A program made the translations under genes and the position numbers. From assembly GCA_027943335.1 (NCBI GenBank), contig BSBK01002798.1:930001-994000 (forward strand): DNA of 64,000 bases, written 5' to 3'. A model generated the notes under the pieces. It ran no database searches and was not told where the DNA came from. It saw nothing but the letters and a program-made list of their open reading frames with translations. The DNA is from Chamaecyparis obtusa (taxonomy: Eukaryota; Streptophyta; Pinopsida; Cupressales; Cupressaceae). This document shows, one piece after another, positions 11,331-21,876 of the stretch; position 1 is the stretch's first letter, and each line of letters starts with the position of its first letter.

Positions 11331-11833
11331 TTCTCTATCTTAGAGCTCAGAATCACTAAAAGACAACGCTGAATAATGATTTGAAAATGACTCCTCTGAG
11401 CCTTATATAGCTTTTGACCTAATTTTTGAAAGTGCTCCATTTTACGTAAAAATTGCACCCTTTGCTAAATCGACTGTTCTGAATCCATTTTCAAGATCGA
11501 AATCAAAATCTGACATCCCTAAGTGGCTCAAAATCGCGTTTTAAATATTGGACTCCTTCTGGATCGGATGCTTGTGCAGTCAGCCTTCTGGTGTCATCTT
11601 CTTGCCAGATCCTCATCTTTGCATCATGTTCTCAAATCTTTGCTTCTTTTCATCAAGTCAACCCTAGTCAAAATTTGGTCAACTATTGTCAAATTTGGTC
11701 AACAAGACCTCTGCTTTGCTCTGATTTACTTCTACAGCTTCGTGAATCTAGTCTAATTGCTTTTGCTCTGCAATCTCTTGTTGTTTATCATCCTTCTGAC
11801 ATGTCATCTTTCAATTTCGCTCTCGAGGGGGTA
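11331..11833 (+). other. E1 region between PMD promoter and 3' UTR repeat, no gene seen
   Basis: Apart from the TATA box at 11401, this has only short overlapping frames with no family resemblance. A phrase GTCAAAATTTGGTCAACTA-like recurs near 11660-11700. Its right edge at 11834 is where the duplicated 470-bp segment begins. Confidence 0.5.
11401..11410 (-). promoter_or_regulatory. TATA box for the antisense PMD gene
   Basis: On the minus strand this reads CTATATAAGG, about 70 bp upstream of the PMD ATG at 11330. That leaves room for a start site around 11375 and a short 5' UTR. It suggests a private promoter independent of the LTR. Confidence 0.6.
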
Positions 11834-11962
11834 GGATGATTACATCATTTGAATCTTGTCAAATCTATTCTTGAATCAGTCTGATTTGAATCATCAGTTC
11901 TCATCGCTAGGGGCATCTTGGTGCCTCGCATCTTGTTATCTTATCATCTATCTTTTAGGTAT

Positions 11963-12207
11963 CTGAGCAATCTAACTCAGATCCTCAAGGGCCAAGCTTT
12001 ATTCTGGAGATAGCTCTCAAAATATTTTTTAGACCGTTATCTGGGCAATCTAACCCAGGTCTCGGAGGACTAAGCTTTGTATTGGGGCAATCTAACCCTG
12101 ATTCGGAGATAGTCCTAAATCTGCATCTTCATCAATTGGTATTGGGGAAATCTAACCCTGATTCTGGTTCTCTTCTAAGACTGTTGTCTTCGCAATCTAA
12201 CTTAGAC
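11963..12207 (+). other. Hairpin array with a shared CAATCTAA loop
   Basis: CTGAGCAATCTAACTCAG (11963-11980) and CTGGGCAATCTAACCCAG (12041-12058) are perfect 5-bp-stem hairpins with the same loop and a compensatory A-T to G-C change. GGGGCAATCTAACCC (12084), GGGGAAATCTAACCC (12144) and a weaker GTCT...AGAC version (12186) follow. This lies 100-340 bp before the PPT, in the 3' UTR of the element RNA. Confidence 0.7.
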
Positions 12208-12290
12208 TTCAAAAAATTCATGCTTTGATCTACTTTCATCTGTCACTTCAGACTATTCTTTGAATCAACGCGCTGTTCGCACATCAATTC

Positions 12291-12303
12291 AAAGAGGGGC
12301 AAA
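12291..12303 (+). promoter_or_regulatory. E1 polypurine tract
   Basis: AAAGAGGGGCAAA directly precedes LTR2 (TG at 12304). It would prime plus-strand DNA synthesis. The same tract occurs before LTR3 (13766-13778) and, on the minus strand, beside the E3 left LTR. Confidence 0.9.
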
Positions 12304-13308
12304 TGTAATACCCCAAAATTGGCACCTATTTAATTTCATCAATTTTGGTGCATTATCTCGATTTTACATCACTAAAGTCCTAGTTCCCTAGGCAATTTTC
12401 TCTCTCCTACCTTACTTAATTTGACTTGATGTCAATTGCAAAGACCATAAATTGCAATAATCAAACATTAACATTAATTCCTAAAGTCCTTGACTTTAAT
12501 TAGCTAAATTACCTCTATGATAATTTAATTTAGTTCTAAAGTCCTAAGCACTTTGAATTAAATTAAAATCTACCCCTTTGGCTAATTACCCTTAAAAAGG
12601 AATTAATAAATACTTAGTTAATTGAATGGACACCTCTTTATTTGAATTTAATAATTCAAATTACTCGAAAGGTCACCTCCCCACATGTGGAAAATTCCAT
12701 TCTTTTAATTAAATAATTCATTGTCTTTTTGTCTCAATTAGGAATGAAGAGTCCACCGTTTCGAATCAAGAAACTCTTCCTCCTCCTCTTGGCTCTTCTA
12801 TTTATTTGAACCTCTTTTTCTCATTCAAAAGAGCAATTTTTGAGAGCATCCTTACTATAGCATTTTTTAGTCTCATATCTCATTATTTTCAAAGCTCTTT
12901 TATTGCATTATCTAGTTTAATTTCTCATATTAGTGTAATTGCATTTCACATTTAGATTAAATTTGCTTACTTGTTCTTAGTCTAATATCATCTTTATTTC
13001 AAAATAAAATAAAAATCTGCATTTCATATTTCTTTCAAAGTTTTCTAGATTAATTGCATTCATTCTTAGATTAATTTCATCTTGCTCATCTTTATTTGAT
13101 TCTTGGAAATCCTCCATTGTTGAATTGGTCTTCCGGCTGTTGGCTCTCGTTCTGAGAGTATTCAAACACCCCATTCACATAGGAGGCAACAGGTCGCCTC
13201 ACCATGAAATTTGGATTGAGTTCTTCATACTCTCTCCTGAATTCTATCAAGTGAATAATGACCATGTTGTGTTGTGTCTGATTTAGAGGTCACATTCAGT
13301 CACATTCA
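12304..13308 (+). repeat. E1 LTR2 (middle LTR)
   Basis: 1005 bp, TGTAATACCCC to CACATTCA. Private changes include GTGGAAAAT, CTCCTGAAT and CCATGAAAT. It is followed not by host DNA or a PBS but directly by the 470-bp 3' UTR segment. Confidence 0.95.
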
Positions 13309-13778
13309 GGATGATTACATCATTTGAATCTTGTCGAATCTATTCTTGAATCAGTTTGATTTGAATCATCAGTTCTCATCGCTAGGGGCATCTTGGTGCC
13401 TCGCATCTTGTTATCTTATCATCTATCTTTTAGGTATCTGAGCAATCTAACTCGGATCCTCAAGGGCCAAGCTTCATTCTGGAGATAGCTCTCAAAATAT
13501 TTTTTAGACTGTTATCTGGGCAATCTAACCTAGGTCTCGAAGGACAAAGCTTCGTATTGGGGCAATCTAACCCTGATTCAGAGATAGTCCTAAATCTGCA
13601 TCTTCATCAATTGGTATTGGGGAAATCTAACCCCGATTCTGGTTCTCTTCTAAGACTGTTGTCTTCGCAATCTAACTTAGACTTCGAAAAATTCATGCTT
13701 TGATCTACTTTCATCTGTCACTTCAGACTATTCTTTGAATCAATGCGTTGTTCGCACATCAATTCAAAGAGGGGCAAA
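13309..13778 (+). repeat. E1 3' untranslated segment, copy 2, with PPT
   Basis: Copy of 11834-12303, ending with a second AAAGAGGGGCAAA at 13766-13778. Hairpin stems here carry single changes (CTGAG/CTCGG and CTGGG/CCTAG) that still allow G-U pairing in RNA. Everything from the PBS through the PMD gene is missing between LTR2 and this copy. Confidence 0.9.
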
Positions 13779-14783
13779 TGTAATACCCCAAAATTGGCAC
13801 CTATTTAATTTCATCAATTTTGGTGCATTATCTTGATTTTACATCACCAAAGTCCTAGTTCCCTAGGCAATTTTCTCTCTCCTACCTTACTTAATTTGAC
13901 TTGATGTCAATTGCAAAGACCATAAATTGCAATAATCAAACATTAACATTAATTCCTAAAGTCCTTGACTTTAATTAGCTAAATTACCTCTATGATAATT
14001 TAATTTAGTTCTAAAGTCCTAAGCACTTTGAATTAAATTAAAATCTACCCCTTTGGCTAATTACCCTTAAAAAGGAATTAATAAATACTTAGTTAATTGA
14101 ATGGACACCTCTTTATTTGAATTTAATAATTCAAATTACTCGAAAGGTCACCTCCCCACATGTGGCAAATTCCATTCTTTTAATTAAATAATTCATTGTC
14201 TTTTTGTCTCAATTAGGAATGAAGAGTCCACTGTTTCGAATCAAGAAACTCTTCCTCCTCCTCTTGGCTCTTCTATTTATTTGAACCTCTTTTTCTCATT
14301 CAAAAGAGCAATTTTTGAGAGCATCCTTACTATAGCATTTTTTAGTCTCATATCTTATTATTTTCAAAGCTCTTTTATTGCATTATCTAGTTTAATTTCT
14401 CATATTAGTGTAATTGCATTTCACATTTAGATTAAATTTGCTTACTTGTTCTTAGTCTAATATCATCTTTATTTCAAAATAAAATAAAAATCTGCATTTC
14501 ATATTTCTTTCAAATTTTTCTAGATTAATTGCATTCATTCTTAGATTAATTTCATCTTGCTCATCTTTATTTGATTCTTGGAAATCCTCCATTGTTGAAT
14601 TGGTCTTCTGGCTGTTGGCTCTCGTTCTGAGAGTATTCAAACACCTCATTCACATAGGAGGCAACAGGTCACCTCACCATGGAATTTGGATTGAGTTCTT
14701 CATACTCTCTCCCGAATTCTATCAAGTGAATAATGACCATGTTGTGTTGTGCTTGATTTAGAGGTCACATTCAGTCACATACA
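13779..14783 (+). repeat. E1 LTR3 (outer 3' LTR)
   Basis: 1005 bp, ends CACATACA, followed by CCTGT (14784-14788), the duplication that also flanks LTR1. Most of its private differences are C-to-T or G-to-A changes (for example ACTGTTTC, CTTCTGGCT, GTCACCTCACC). Confidence 0.95.
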
Positions 14784-14788
14784 CCTGT
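14784..14788. repeat. Target-site duplication CCTGT, right copy of E1
   Basis: Perfect match to 404-408, immediately after LTR3. Confidence 0.9.
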
Positions 14789-15035
14789 CAACATCCATGC
14801 CATAGCTAGCCTTGATTTGAAGTTGGTAATATACAGAATTGAATCCAAAAGTGATTGAGGCTTGATTTGTAATGATTTTGGCAACTACACGCATTCAATT
14901 CTCAATGATAAATAGACAGGAATCCATTGCTTTCTGTGCTCGAAGTTTTTTGAAGATAGCTGTGATTGTTAGTGAAAAAGCAGTGAGTGAGAAGTGCAAA
15001 GAAGTTTTAGAGCTGAGAAATATTCATATTCCAAG

Positions 15036-16765
15036 ATGAGCCAACCGGAGCCAAGCATGGCATCGTCCAGTGGAGGGGCCAAAGAACAGAGTGGTGAAGA
15101 GAAGGGGAAGCCCAATTATTCAAATGAGTTCCTCAAATTTCTTCCAGGGTCCAACCAGAACAAGAAAGCAAGTGATACAAATTTTGAGGATTTGATGGAG
15201 AATTATAGAGACCCTATCACTCCTTCTAGTTTAGGTTACATAATCTTCACTTATTTTTACAATAATAGACATAAAGCTATACCAATTTGCAATGCTTAGG
15301 CTTTGGGGATGGCAAAATTAATTGTGCCAGATGTTTTCTTAGATGTAGACTTAATCATTGAGTTGGCTAGATTGTATGACCCTATTTCAAAAACTAATAG
15401 GAAAGAAGATCAATCTACCTTGGTAACCTTAGATAGGGGGTCATTTATGAAGGCTTTTGATTTCTATTCCTCTTCCTCTACTGAGATAGACTTGAAAAAA
15501 GAAAGGCAAAAGTATGCAAGTCATGTAGGATCAGTAAAAATTCAAATGGTTAGGCACATCCCAAAGCAAGGTAAATACATAGCTCCTCTCCCTACAAGCA
15601 TAAATGCCCCATATGAGTTCAAGTCCCTCAACTTCTATATGAAGTTTTTGTGTCATGGGTTGTGTAGAGTTCTAGGGTTAGATGGAGATGAAGAGAAATT
15701 GCCTGCTGATTTGCTGATGATAATTCTGGACATTCAGAATTCTCACACCAACATTGATTATGATTACATCCAATATGTAATCGATAGAATACATGAGGGT
15801 TTGATGGCTGTTAAAGAAAATAAGAGGCCCATTAGGTTCATGCATTAATCCCTCCTGATGCATATAATTTTATATTTCAATATCAATAGTTTGGAAGCAA
15901 GGATGCTGAAGCATAGGCTCACATTTGAAGGCCATCCTAATCCAGTGCAGTACTGGGTAAGAGTGTGGAATTACACCTCTAATGAGTGTGATTTCTATGT
16001 GTTCCAAAATTTTATTGTTTTCCCAATTTTGAGATTATTGGGGGCAAATGTGGTAAGGTTCCAACCTAAGATTTTGAAGCTTTTAAGGCACATGCAGTAT
16101 GAAGATAATTGGCAAGGAAACCACAATTGGGGTGACTTATACCTAGGGGATAATTTCACAGTCATCAAATTTTATGGCTGCCCTCAACCCCCACATTTAC
16201 TATCAAAATTTGTACCACCTAGGGTTGCCCTATTAGAATTCATTTGGTAATTGATTTGGATTGATAAGGAGCACTTGGCACCACATAGGAAGGGTACCTT
16301 CATGCCAAGAAAATTTAGGGTAGGTAGTTTCTTGATTGGAAAGAGAGCTTTGGACTAGCTCAGTAGCTGGCTAAATCATTTCAAGATGATTTCTAGTACT
16401 TGCAAATACATTGATCCTGAAGATTTCATCAAGACTGCCAGGATGACATTGATTTCAAACATTGGGACAATAAGGGAGCATGAAGGCTATGTTGAGGAAG
16501 ATGTGGTAAGAAACATCTTAGAAATGGATGAGGCTAGTAGGAGATGGACCAAATACTTTGATTTGTTAAATTTGGAGGCCCAACTCAAAGCAGCCAAGAT
16601 TGATTTTAAGAGGTTTTTCCCTGATCTCCCTTATTTGAAAAGGATGGAAAAAATGATTGAAATGTATGGCACCTTGTCTAGTCAAATGGAAGGGTTGCTT
16701 GAGGATAAATTAGATGTGAAAAAGGACTATTCCTCTTTAGATTGTGAGGAATATACTGATGAATC
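15036..16765 (+). pseudogene. Gene X, 5' half (unrecognised)
   Basis: The likely start is the ATG at 15036 (MSQPEPSMASSSGGAKEQ), after a leader from 14789. One frame dominates through to 16765, broken by a TAG at about 15298, a frame change near 15850 and stops near 16250-16360. The product is hydrophilic with a Ser/Gly-rich N-terminus, then a mixed globular stretch (FYVFQNFIVFPILRLLGANV) and an acidic C-terminal part. I recognise no domain. At 16765 the frame is cut by E2, and it resumes in phase at 36371 (...EEYTD | ESQEAD...). The full product would be about 1150 residues. It could be a host gene family or the gag-like gene of an unknown element; no RT or transposase motif is visible in either half. 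Confidence 0.55.
16761..16765. repeat. Target-site duplication GAATC, left copy of E2
   Basis: GAATC precedes the LTR start TGTTGGTGCC at 16766 and recurs at 36371-36375 after the LTR end CTCCAACA. Confidence 0.9.
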
Positions 16766-17453
16766 TGTTGGTGCCCAAAAATGATGGATTCACTTTTGGC
16801 TAATTGATAGGTATAATGGTAATGCACCACTTATACCTCTGCAATGTTGGCTTAATCAAGCCAAGGCTGGTAGGCCTAAATTCACTCTAAACTATAAAAT
16901 TCTCTATGTCACACAACTACATACATAAATAAACAAAGTTCCTCCCAAGGTGGTGAAAGATCCTTGAAGGAAAGCAACAAATCCTCTAATAATCTCCACT
17001 CTATAAATCTTGACTAAAGTGGATTATACTAAAGAATTAAAATTAGTTCTTTTGAAATAATGATTTAATAATCTATAAATTACAAATGAACTAATATAAT
17101 AGTTTCCAATTAAAGATTAGATCAATGTCTTCTAAGTACTTGGGTTATAGAGTCAAAACACTTTCAATCCTACGTATGATCAGAGACAGTTTTAAGAGAA
17201 CTCACTCCTATAAAGTAAGACCATCACTTCACAAGCTTCCACTTGACTTATAATTCAAATCAATCTACATAACTAATCTTATCAAGTTTAACTCAAATTA
17301 AGAGACTGATAAGAACAATGGTAGGTTCATAGACCATACAATTGATACTTGAGTTGTATATAATAATATTGAATTACAATATTCAGGGAATTTAACACAA
17401 TGAAACATTCTATAAAATAGAATATCCGAAAGACTAATTGAAAATATATAACT
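16766..17453 (-). repeat. E2 left LTR, first part
   Basis: 688 bp of the left LTR (3' LTR in coding sense) before the copia insertion. It aligns with the first part of the right LTR (35065 onward), most clearly from 17168 (ATGATCAGAGAC) onward. The LTR resumes at 32096 after the copia TSD. Confidence 0.85.
17449..17453. repeat. Target-site duplication TAACT, left copy of copia
   Basis: TAACT precedes TGTTAGAAAG at 17454 and recurs at 32091-32095. The uninterrupted version of this site is visible in E2's other LTR near 35726 (AATATATAACTTATAACC). Confidence 0.95.
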
Positions 17454-18627
17454 TGTTAGAAAGTAAAGTCCACCAAGATAACTGAGAGGGGGGGGGGGTG
17501 AATCAATTATCTGATAATTATAAATTTTATCAACTTCAACAGAGTTTAACCATGTAAGCAATATAATTACTAACCATAGAAAGATATTCATACACAATAA
17601 CACAATGACACAAGATATGTTGAATAGGGAACCTCTTGATCAAAGAGTAAACCCCGGTGGGAATGATTCCCACAAAAGATGCACTAATATGAATATTCCT
17701 TGTGAAAGGATGGACTTGGTTAAGAGTCTTATGAAATACATTCAGTACATATGAATCCCAATTAGGAGATTTTGAATCCCTGCTAAAAGATTTTAACTCT
17801 GTTAAGAGTTATGGAAGATAGAAGGACCCACTGCCCAAATAACTTCAATGGAAAGATCACTGAATACACTATCCAACTGATCTCTAGATTAATCAACAAA
17901 ATAATATCAAGTCATTAATGATCTCAACAAAATGTTACCTCTTCTCTGACTGTGCCAAACCACACTTCACTTCTACACCAGATCTCAATTTTAGATCTTC
18001 GTACCTCGCATATCCTCTTCACAAATTCACTTTCACAATTACATAATCCACATATTACAACAAGGAAAAACATTCCTTTATTTATACCACACTCAAGTAA
18101 TTACAAATGAGTCGGCATCCAATTACAAAATAAAAGGTTTCCACATGTTACATCAAATTTACACAAAACTGTTGGCTTCCAATTATAATAATTCTTCACT
18201 CATGCAACCTCGAAGTCTACACTGTCATCCATGTCACTATCAACATGTCTTCAACTTCCCTTTAACTATGCAAAACTAGATTCCATCTCGATTAGGAGAT
18301 ATCATCCGATTTTCAAAAACCGCTACTCAAGAACACTACCTGAATACTACTTCCACCAAAATGCTCATAACTTCCATGAATAAATAAATTACTATCTGCG
18401 CTCTTAACCATGAAAATATAACATATCCAAGAGTAAATCCTCAACATCGCGTAGCTTGATTTTTAATATCCCACGTGCGCTAATCAAAACACTGTTTGCT
18501 CCTCTGCTAATCTCCAATAGATCACTGTGTTGACATCAATGACAATCATAGTCATGAATGCAACAACAACTGTTATAGAATGGCTACCAATACTCTCATA
18601 GGATATATTAAGCATTCATTCCTAACA
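17454..18627 (-). repeat. Copia LTR, intact copy (3' LTR in coding sense)
   Basis: 1174 bp, TGTTAGAAAG to CATTCCTAACA. It carries an uninterrupted run of eleven G at about 17488-17498, a length also seen in the other LTR copy (21848-21858). It pairs with 21816-21876 plus 30986-32090. Confidence 0.9.
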
Positions 18628-18640
18628 ATCTACCCCATTG
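18628..18640 (-). promoter_or_regulatory. Copia polypurine tract
   Basis: On the minus strand AATGGGGTAGAT directly precedes the 3' LTR end at 18627. This is the expected plus-strand primer position. Confidence 0.75.
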
Positions 18641-19017
18641 GAATTGATGACAACATAGATGAAAAACATCCAATGTTCCATAACTCCAATACTGCAATTC
18701 TGCTGCTCTTCAACAAATATTTTCAAATCCTCTTCATCAGTTAAATCTTGCTTCATTTTCCTATTCAGTTCTCTCCAACATATGGTACAAATGGTTTTTC
18801 ATGTACACTTCTCCCCCATTGACATTAATGATAGAAATTTCATCATTATGTCAACAACAACTCTAATGTTAAAAGACACTATTCAGAAAAAATACATTCA
18901 CTAGAGTCCTCACAACTCAGTTTAGATACACATACTCCCCCATAGAGGAAGTACCAACATCCAATCTAGAAGAAAGATAAGGCTCATATACCACTAGACG
19001 GATGCAACCAATCTGCA
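18641..19017 (-). other. Copia 3' untranslated region
   Basis: Between the pol stop at 19018 and the PPT. No frame here is supported. Confidence 0.6.
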
Positions 19018-19833
19018 TCACTTCTCAAAAGTAGGTTGGGGCATAACCCCAAGCATACCTATCAGATACTCAAATGTATCCTTAGGAAAAGGCTTTGTAA
19101 ATATGTCTGCTATCTGCTCCTTTGTGCTTATGTACTCAAGTATGACTTCTTTCTCATCAACTTTCTCTCTTACTACATGATACTTAATCTCTATATTCTT
19201 TTTCTTAGAATGTAGTACAAGGTTCTTAAACATACTAACTATGCTGGTGTTATCACAATGTATAACAATAGGTTCAACAAACTTTATTCCAATATCCTTC
19301 AGCATTTGCTTCATCCAAATTATCTGGTTACAATTGTTTTCTTCTGCTACATATTCTGCTTCTGCTGTACTTTGTGAAATACAATTCTTCTTCTTGCTTA
19401 GCCAAGAAACTAATCTTCTTCTAAGGAAAAATGCTCCACCACTGGTGCTCTTTTTATCATCAACACTGCCTCCCCAATCAACATCTGTATATGCGCATAG
19501 GGTAAAATCATTAGATTTTTCATACCACAATCCATACTCAATTGTGCCTCTTAAATATCTCAGTATCCTCTTTACTGTTGCATAATGTGATTCTCTCAAT
19601 TCAACTTAAAATCTTGCTACAATTCCAATTGAATGTGCTATATCAGGTCTTGTATGTGTCAAGTACTACAATCCCCCAATCATAGATCTGTACTTCTTTT
19701 GTTCAACTGTGGGAGTCTCATATGTGCTAGATAAATTATGTCTAGTTACCATAGGTGTTCTAACTAGTTTATAGTTCTCCATTCCAAATATCTTTAACAA
19801 ATCATTCAAGTACTTTGTTTGACTTACAAAGAT
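19018..19833 (-). pseudogene. Copia pol, C-terminal RT and RNase H
   Basis: Ends ...PQPTFEK at 19018. Recognisable copia motifs in order: IFVSQTKYLNDLLKIFGM, YLTHTRPDIAHSIG, RILRYLRGTIEYGLWY, DVDWGGSVDDKKSTSGG, STAEAEYVA, HCDNTSIV, ADIFTKPFPK. Here DVDW supplies the first RNase H Asp (usually DADWAG) and STAEAEY the Glu. The catalytic YVDD region of RT is absent because the frame begins after the deletion junction. Three in-frame stops interrupt the upstream part. Confidence 0.9.
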
Positions 19834-21792
19834 ACCATTTTGTTTCGGTGTTCTAGGGGTTGAAAACTATCTCTTAATACCATTCACTTCACAAAAAGTG
19901 TTAAACTCTCTAGAAGTAAATTCTCCACCTCTATCAAATCTTAAACATTTAATTTTCATTCCAGATTCATTCTCAACTTTATTCTTAATGACCTTAAACT
20001 TATCAAATGCTTCAGACTTTTATTTAAGAAATGCAATCCACATCATTCTTGTAAAATCATCAACAAGAATCATAAAATACCTTTCTCCATAGAATCCTCT
20101 AGTCCTTGTAGGACCGCTCAAATCTGTATGAACAATCTCCAACTTCTCTGTAGATGTAAACTTCTTACTAGGAAATGAATTTTTCTTCTATTTTTCCATC
20201 ACACATTCCTTGCAAATCATGTTAGTAGGCTTCATAATTTTAGGCAAATCTCTTACTGCAAGTGTAGTACTTATTTTCACAATGTTATCAAAATTTATAT
20301 CACAAAATCTTCTGTGCCATAACCAACTGTCATCTACCTTAGTAATCAAACATGTCATCTAAGTAGGATTCAACTGAAATACATTACCTCTAGTTCTAGA
20401 TGTAGTTCCAATCAGATTTTCATCTTTATCTTTTATCACACAAGTTTTCTCAGTAAACCAAACTTGATATCCCTTATCAACTAATTGTCCAACACTCAAA
20501 AGATTACGTTTCAAACCATCCACAAAGTAAACATCATTAGTATTAGTCTTTCCATCAAGAGTAATAGATCCCATACCTTTAATCAAACAAAGTGCATTGT
20601 TTCCAACTCTAACAACTCCACCATCATAATTGTTAAACTTTACTAACTTTTTCATGTCTCCAGTCATATGATGTGAACAACCACTATCTATAATCCAATC
20701 AGCTTTCTTTTCAACTTGAGAAACTAGGGCTTTTTCTTCCTTAACATCTGTTTCAAGATTTTCTACTTTAATTGCTACAAATCCTATGTCATCATTATTC
20801 TCAGTGTCACTTTCACTTAAAGTTCTCTCTATACTAGCTTCAAGATCTCCATCATTAGCATAATAACATTCCTTAGATCTTCTAGGCTTGAAATTGTTTA
20901 TGTACTTTTTAACTCTCTTAGGACATTTATATGCAAAATGACCATATTCTTGATAAGTCCAAAATTTAAAGATTTTCTTACTGTCTGGTTCTCTCTTCAC
21001 AAGTAAGGCAATACCTTCTTCAATCTTCTTATCTTCTTCATTTCTAGATCTGCTACCGCCAGCATAATCTCCACTCACACTGATGCTTCTTGACAAAGTA
21101 GGGAAAACACTAAGAGCACTGAATGTTGTCTCCATTCTAGGAAAATCTCCAAATAACCGCAGGTTCATTTCTACGGCTTCCAATCTTCCAAGAACAGTCT
21201 CTCTTGTAAAGTTCAAAGTACAAGGTATAACTTGTTCAATCATCTATGTTGTCTGCTTAAATGCAGGAGTCAATGTCCTTAGAATTTTTCATATAACTTC
21301 ATTTTCTATCTTTGTTCCTCTACAAGATTTTATGCCTGCAACAATTTATGACATTCTACCAATATAGCTTCTAATAGATTCATCTTCCATCATTATTATA
21401 TATTCAAATGCACATATCCAATTATGTAATGTAACTTTCTTTGCATGTTCATCACCTTCAAAAGTAGAGTGTAAAGCTTTCCAAATTTCATGAGATGTTT
21501 TCAAATATTTTACCTAACTATACTCATTCTCTAGAAGGGCTGTCAAAATTGCTTCTCTAGCAAGTGTGTTACACATGAATAGATCTCTCTCATCATCAAA
21601 ACATGTTTCAATATTATCCTCATCAATGATAGTCTTCTCATTCTTTGTATTCAACCAATAACCTGGTCCTAAACATAGTAGATGTGTCTTCATCTTTTCT
21701 TTCCAGCTGTCAAAATTCACTACATCAAACTTAGGGCTTTCTTTCCTGAAATTCACCATAGATCTCCTTAAGCTGTTAAACTTTTCTTTCAA
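19834..21792 (-). pseudogene. Copia gag-protease-integrase, truncated
   Basis: Gag starts near 21792 (MKEKFNSLRRSMVNF) with the usual UBN2-like pattern, including PGYW. The zinc knuckle reads FKFWTYQEYGHFAYKC: the two leading Cys of C-x2-C-x4-H-x4-C are Phe and Tyr, so it cannot bind zinc normally. Protease motif ADWIIDSGCSHHMTGD is intact. The pre-integrase segment follows (NLLSVGQL, WHRRF), then the integrase core HTDLSGP and DRGGEF. Translation then reaches TPKQNG and passes directly into RT C-terminus at 19834, losing the catalytic Glu. Stops occur at several sites. Confidence 0.9.
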
Positions 21793-21802
21793 GGACCTGC
21801 TA

Positions 21803-21813
21803 CTCTGATACCA
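21803..21813 (-). promoter_or_regulatory. Copia primer-binding site (initiator tRNA-Met type)
   Basis: On the minus strand TGGTATCAGAG follows the 5' LTR end after two bases. It is complementary to the 3' end of plant initiator tRNA-Met, the usual copia primer. Confidence 0.9.
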
Positions 21814-21815
21814 AT

Positions 21816-21876
21816 TGTTAGAAATTAAAGTCCACCAAGATAACCGAGGGGGGGGGGGAATCAGTTATCTAATAAT
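21816..21876 (-). repeat. Copia second LTR, first part
   Basis: 61 bp beginning TGTTAGAAATTAAAG and including the G11 run, cut by E3 at 21877. The LTR resumes at 30986. Confidence 0.9.
21872..21876. repeat. Target-site duplication ATAAT, left copy of E3
   Basis: ATAAT before TGTACACAC; the right copy at 30981-30985 is AAAAT, one mismatch. The intact sequence in the other copia LTR (17513-17518) supports ATAAT as original. Confidence 0.75.

Larger units (their letters stand above)
11834..12303 (+). repeat. E1 3' untranslated segment, copy 1 (470 bp)
   Basis: Runs from GGATGATTACATC to the PPT. It is repeated at 13309-13778 with the same length and roughly ten substitutions. It contains the hairpin array with loop CAATCTAA. 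Confidence 0.9.
409..14783 (+). mobile_element. E1: non-autonomous Ty3/gypsy-type LTR retrotransposon with three LTRs and an antisense PMD gene
   Basis: This is a 14.4-kb insertion bounded by CCTGT. The order is LTR1 (409-1413), PBS, long leader, degenerate ORF1 (3810-6647), noncoding spacer, antisense PMD gene (8931-11330), 3' UTR with hairpins, PPT, LTR2 (12304-13308), a second copy of the last 470 bp of the internal region, PPT, LTR3 (13779-14783). All three LTRs are 1005 bp, start TGTAATACCCC and end in CA. I find no reverse transcriptase, RNase H or integrase. The PBS (TGGCGCCCACCGTGGGG), an ORF1 segment resembling the protease region of Tat-lineage polyproteins, and an antisense extra ORF before the 3' LTR all point to the Tat branch of Ty3/gypsy; that placement is inference. 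The three LTRs differ at only about 15 positions by eye, so the insertion is young. Confidence 0.9.
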
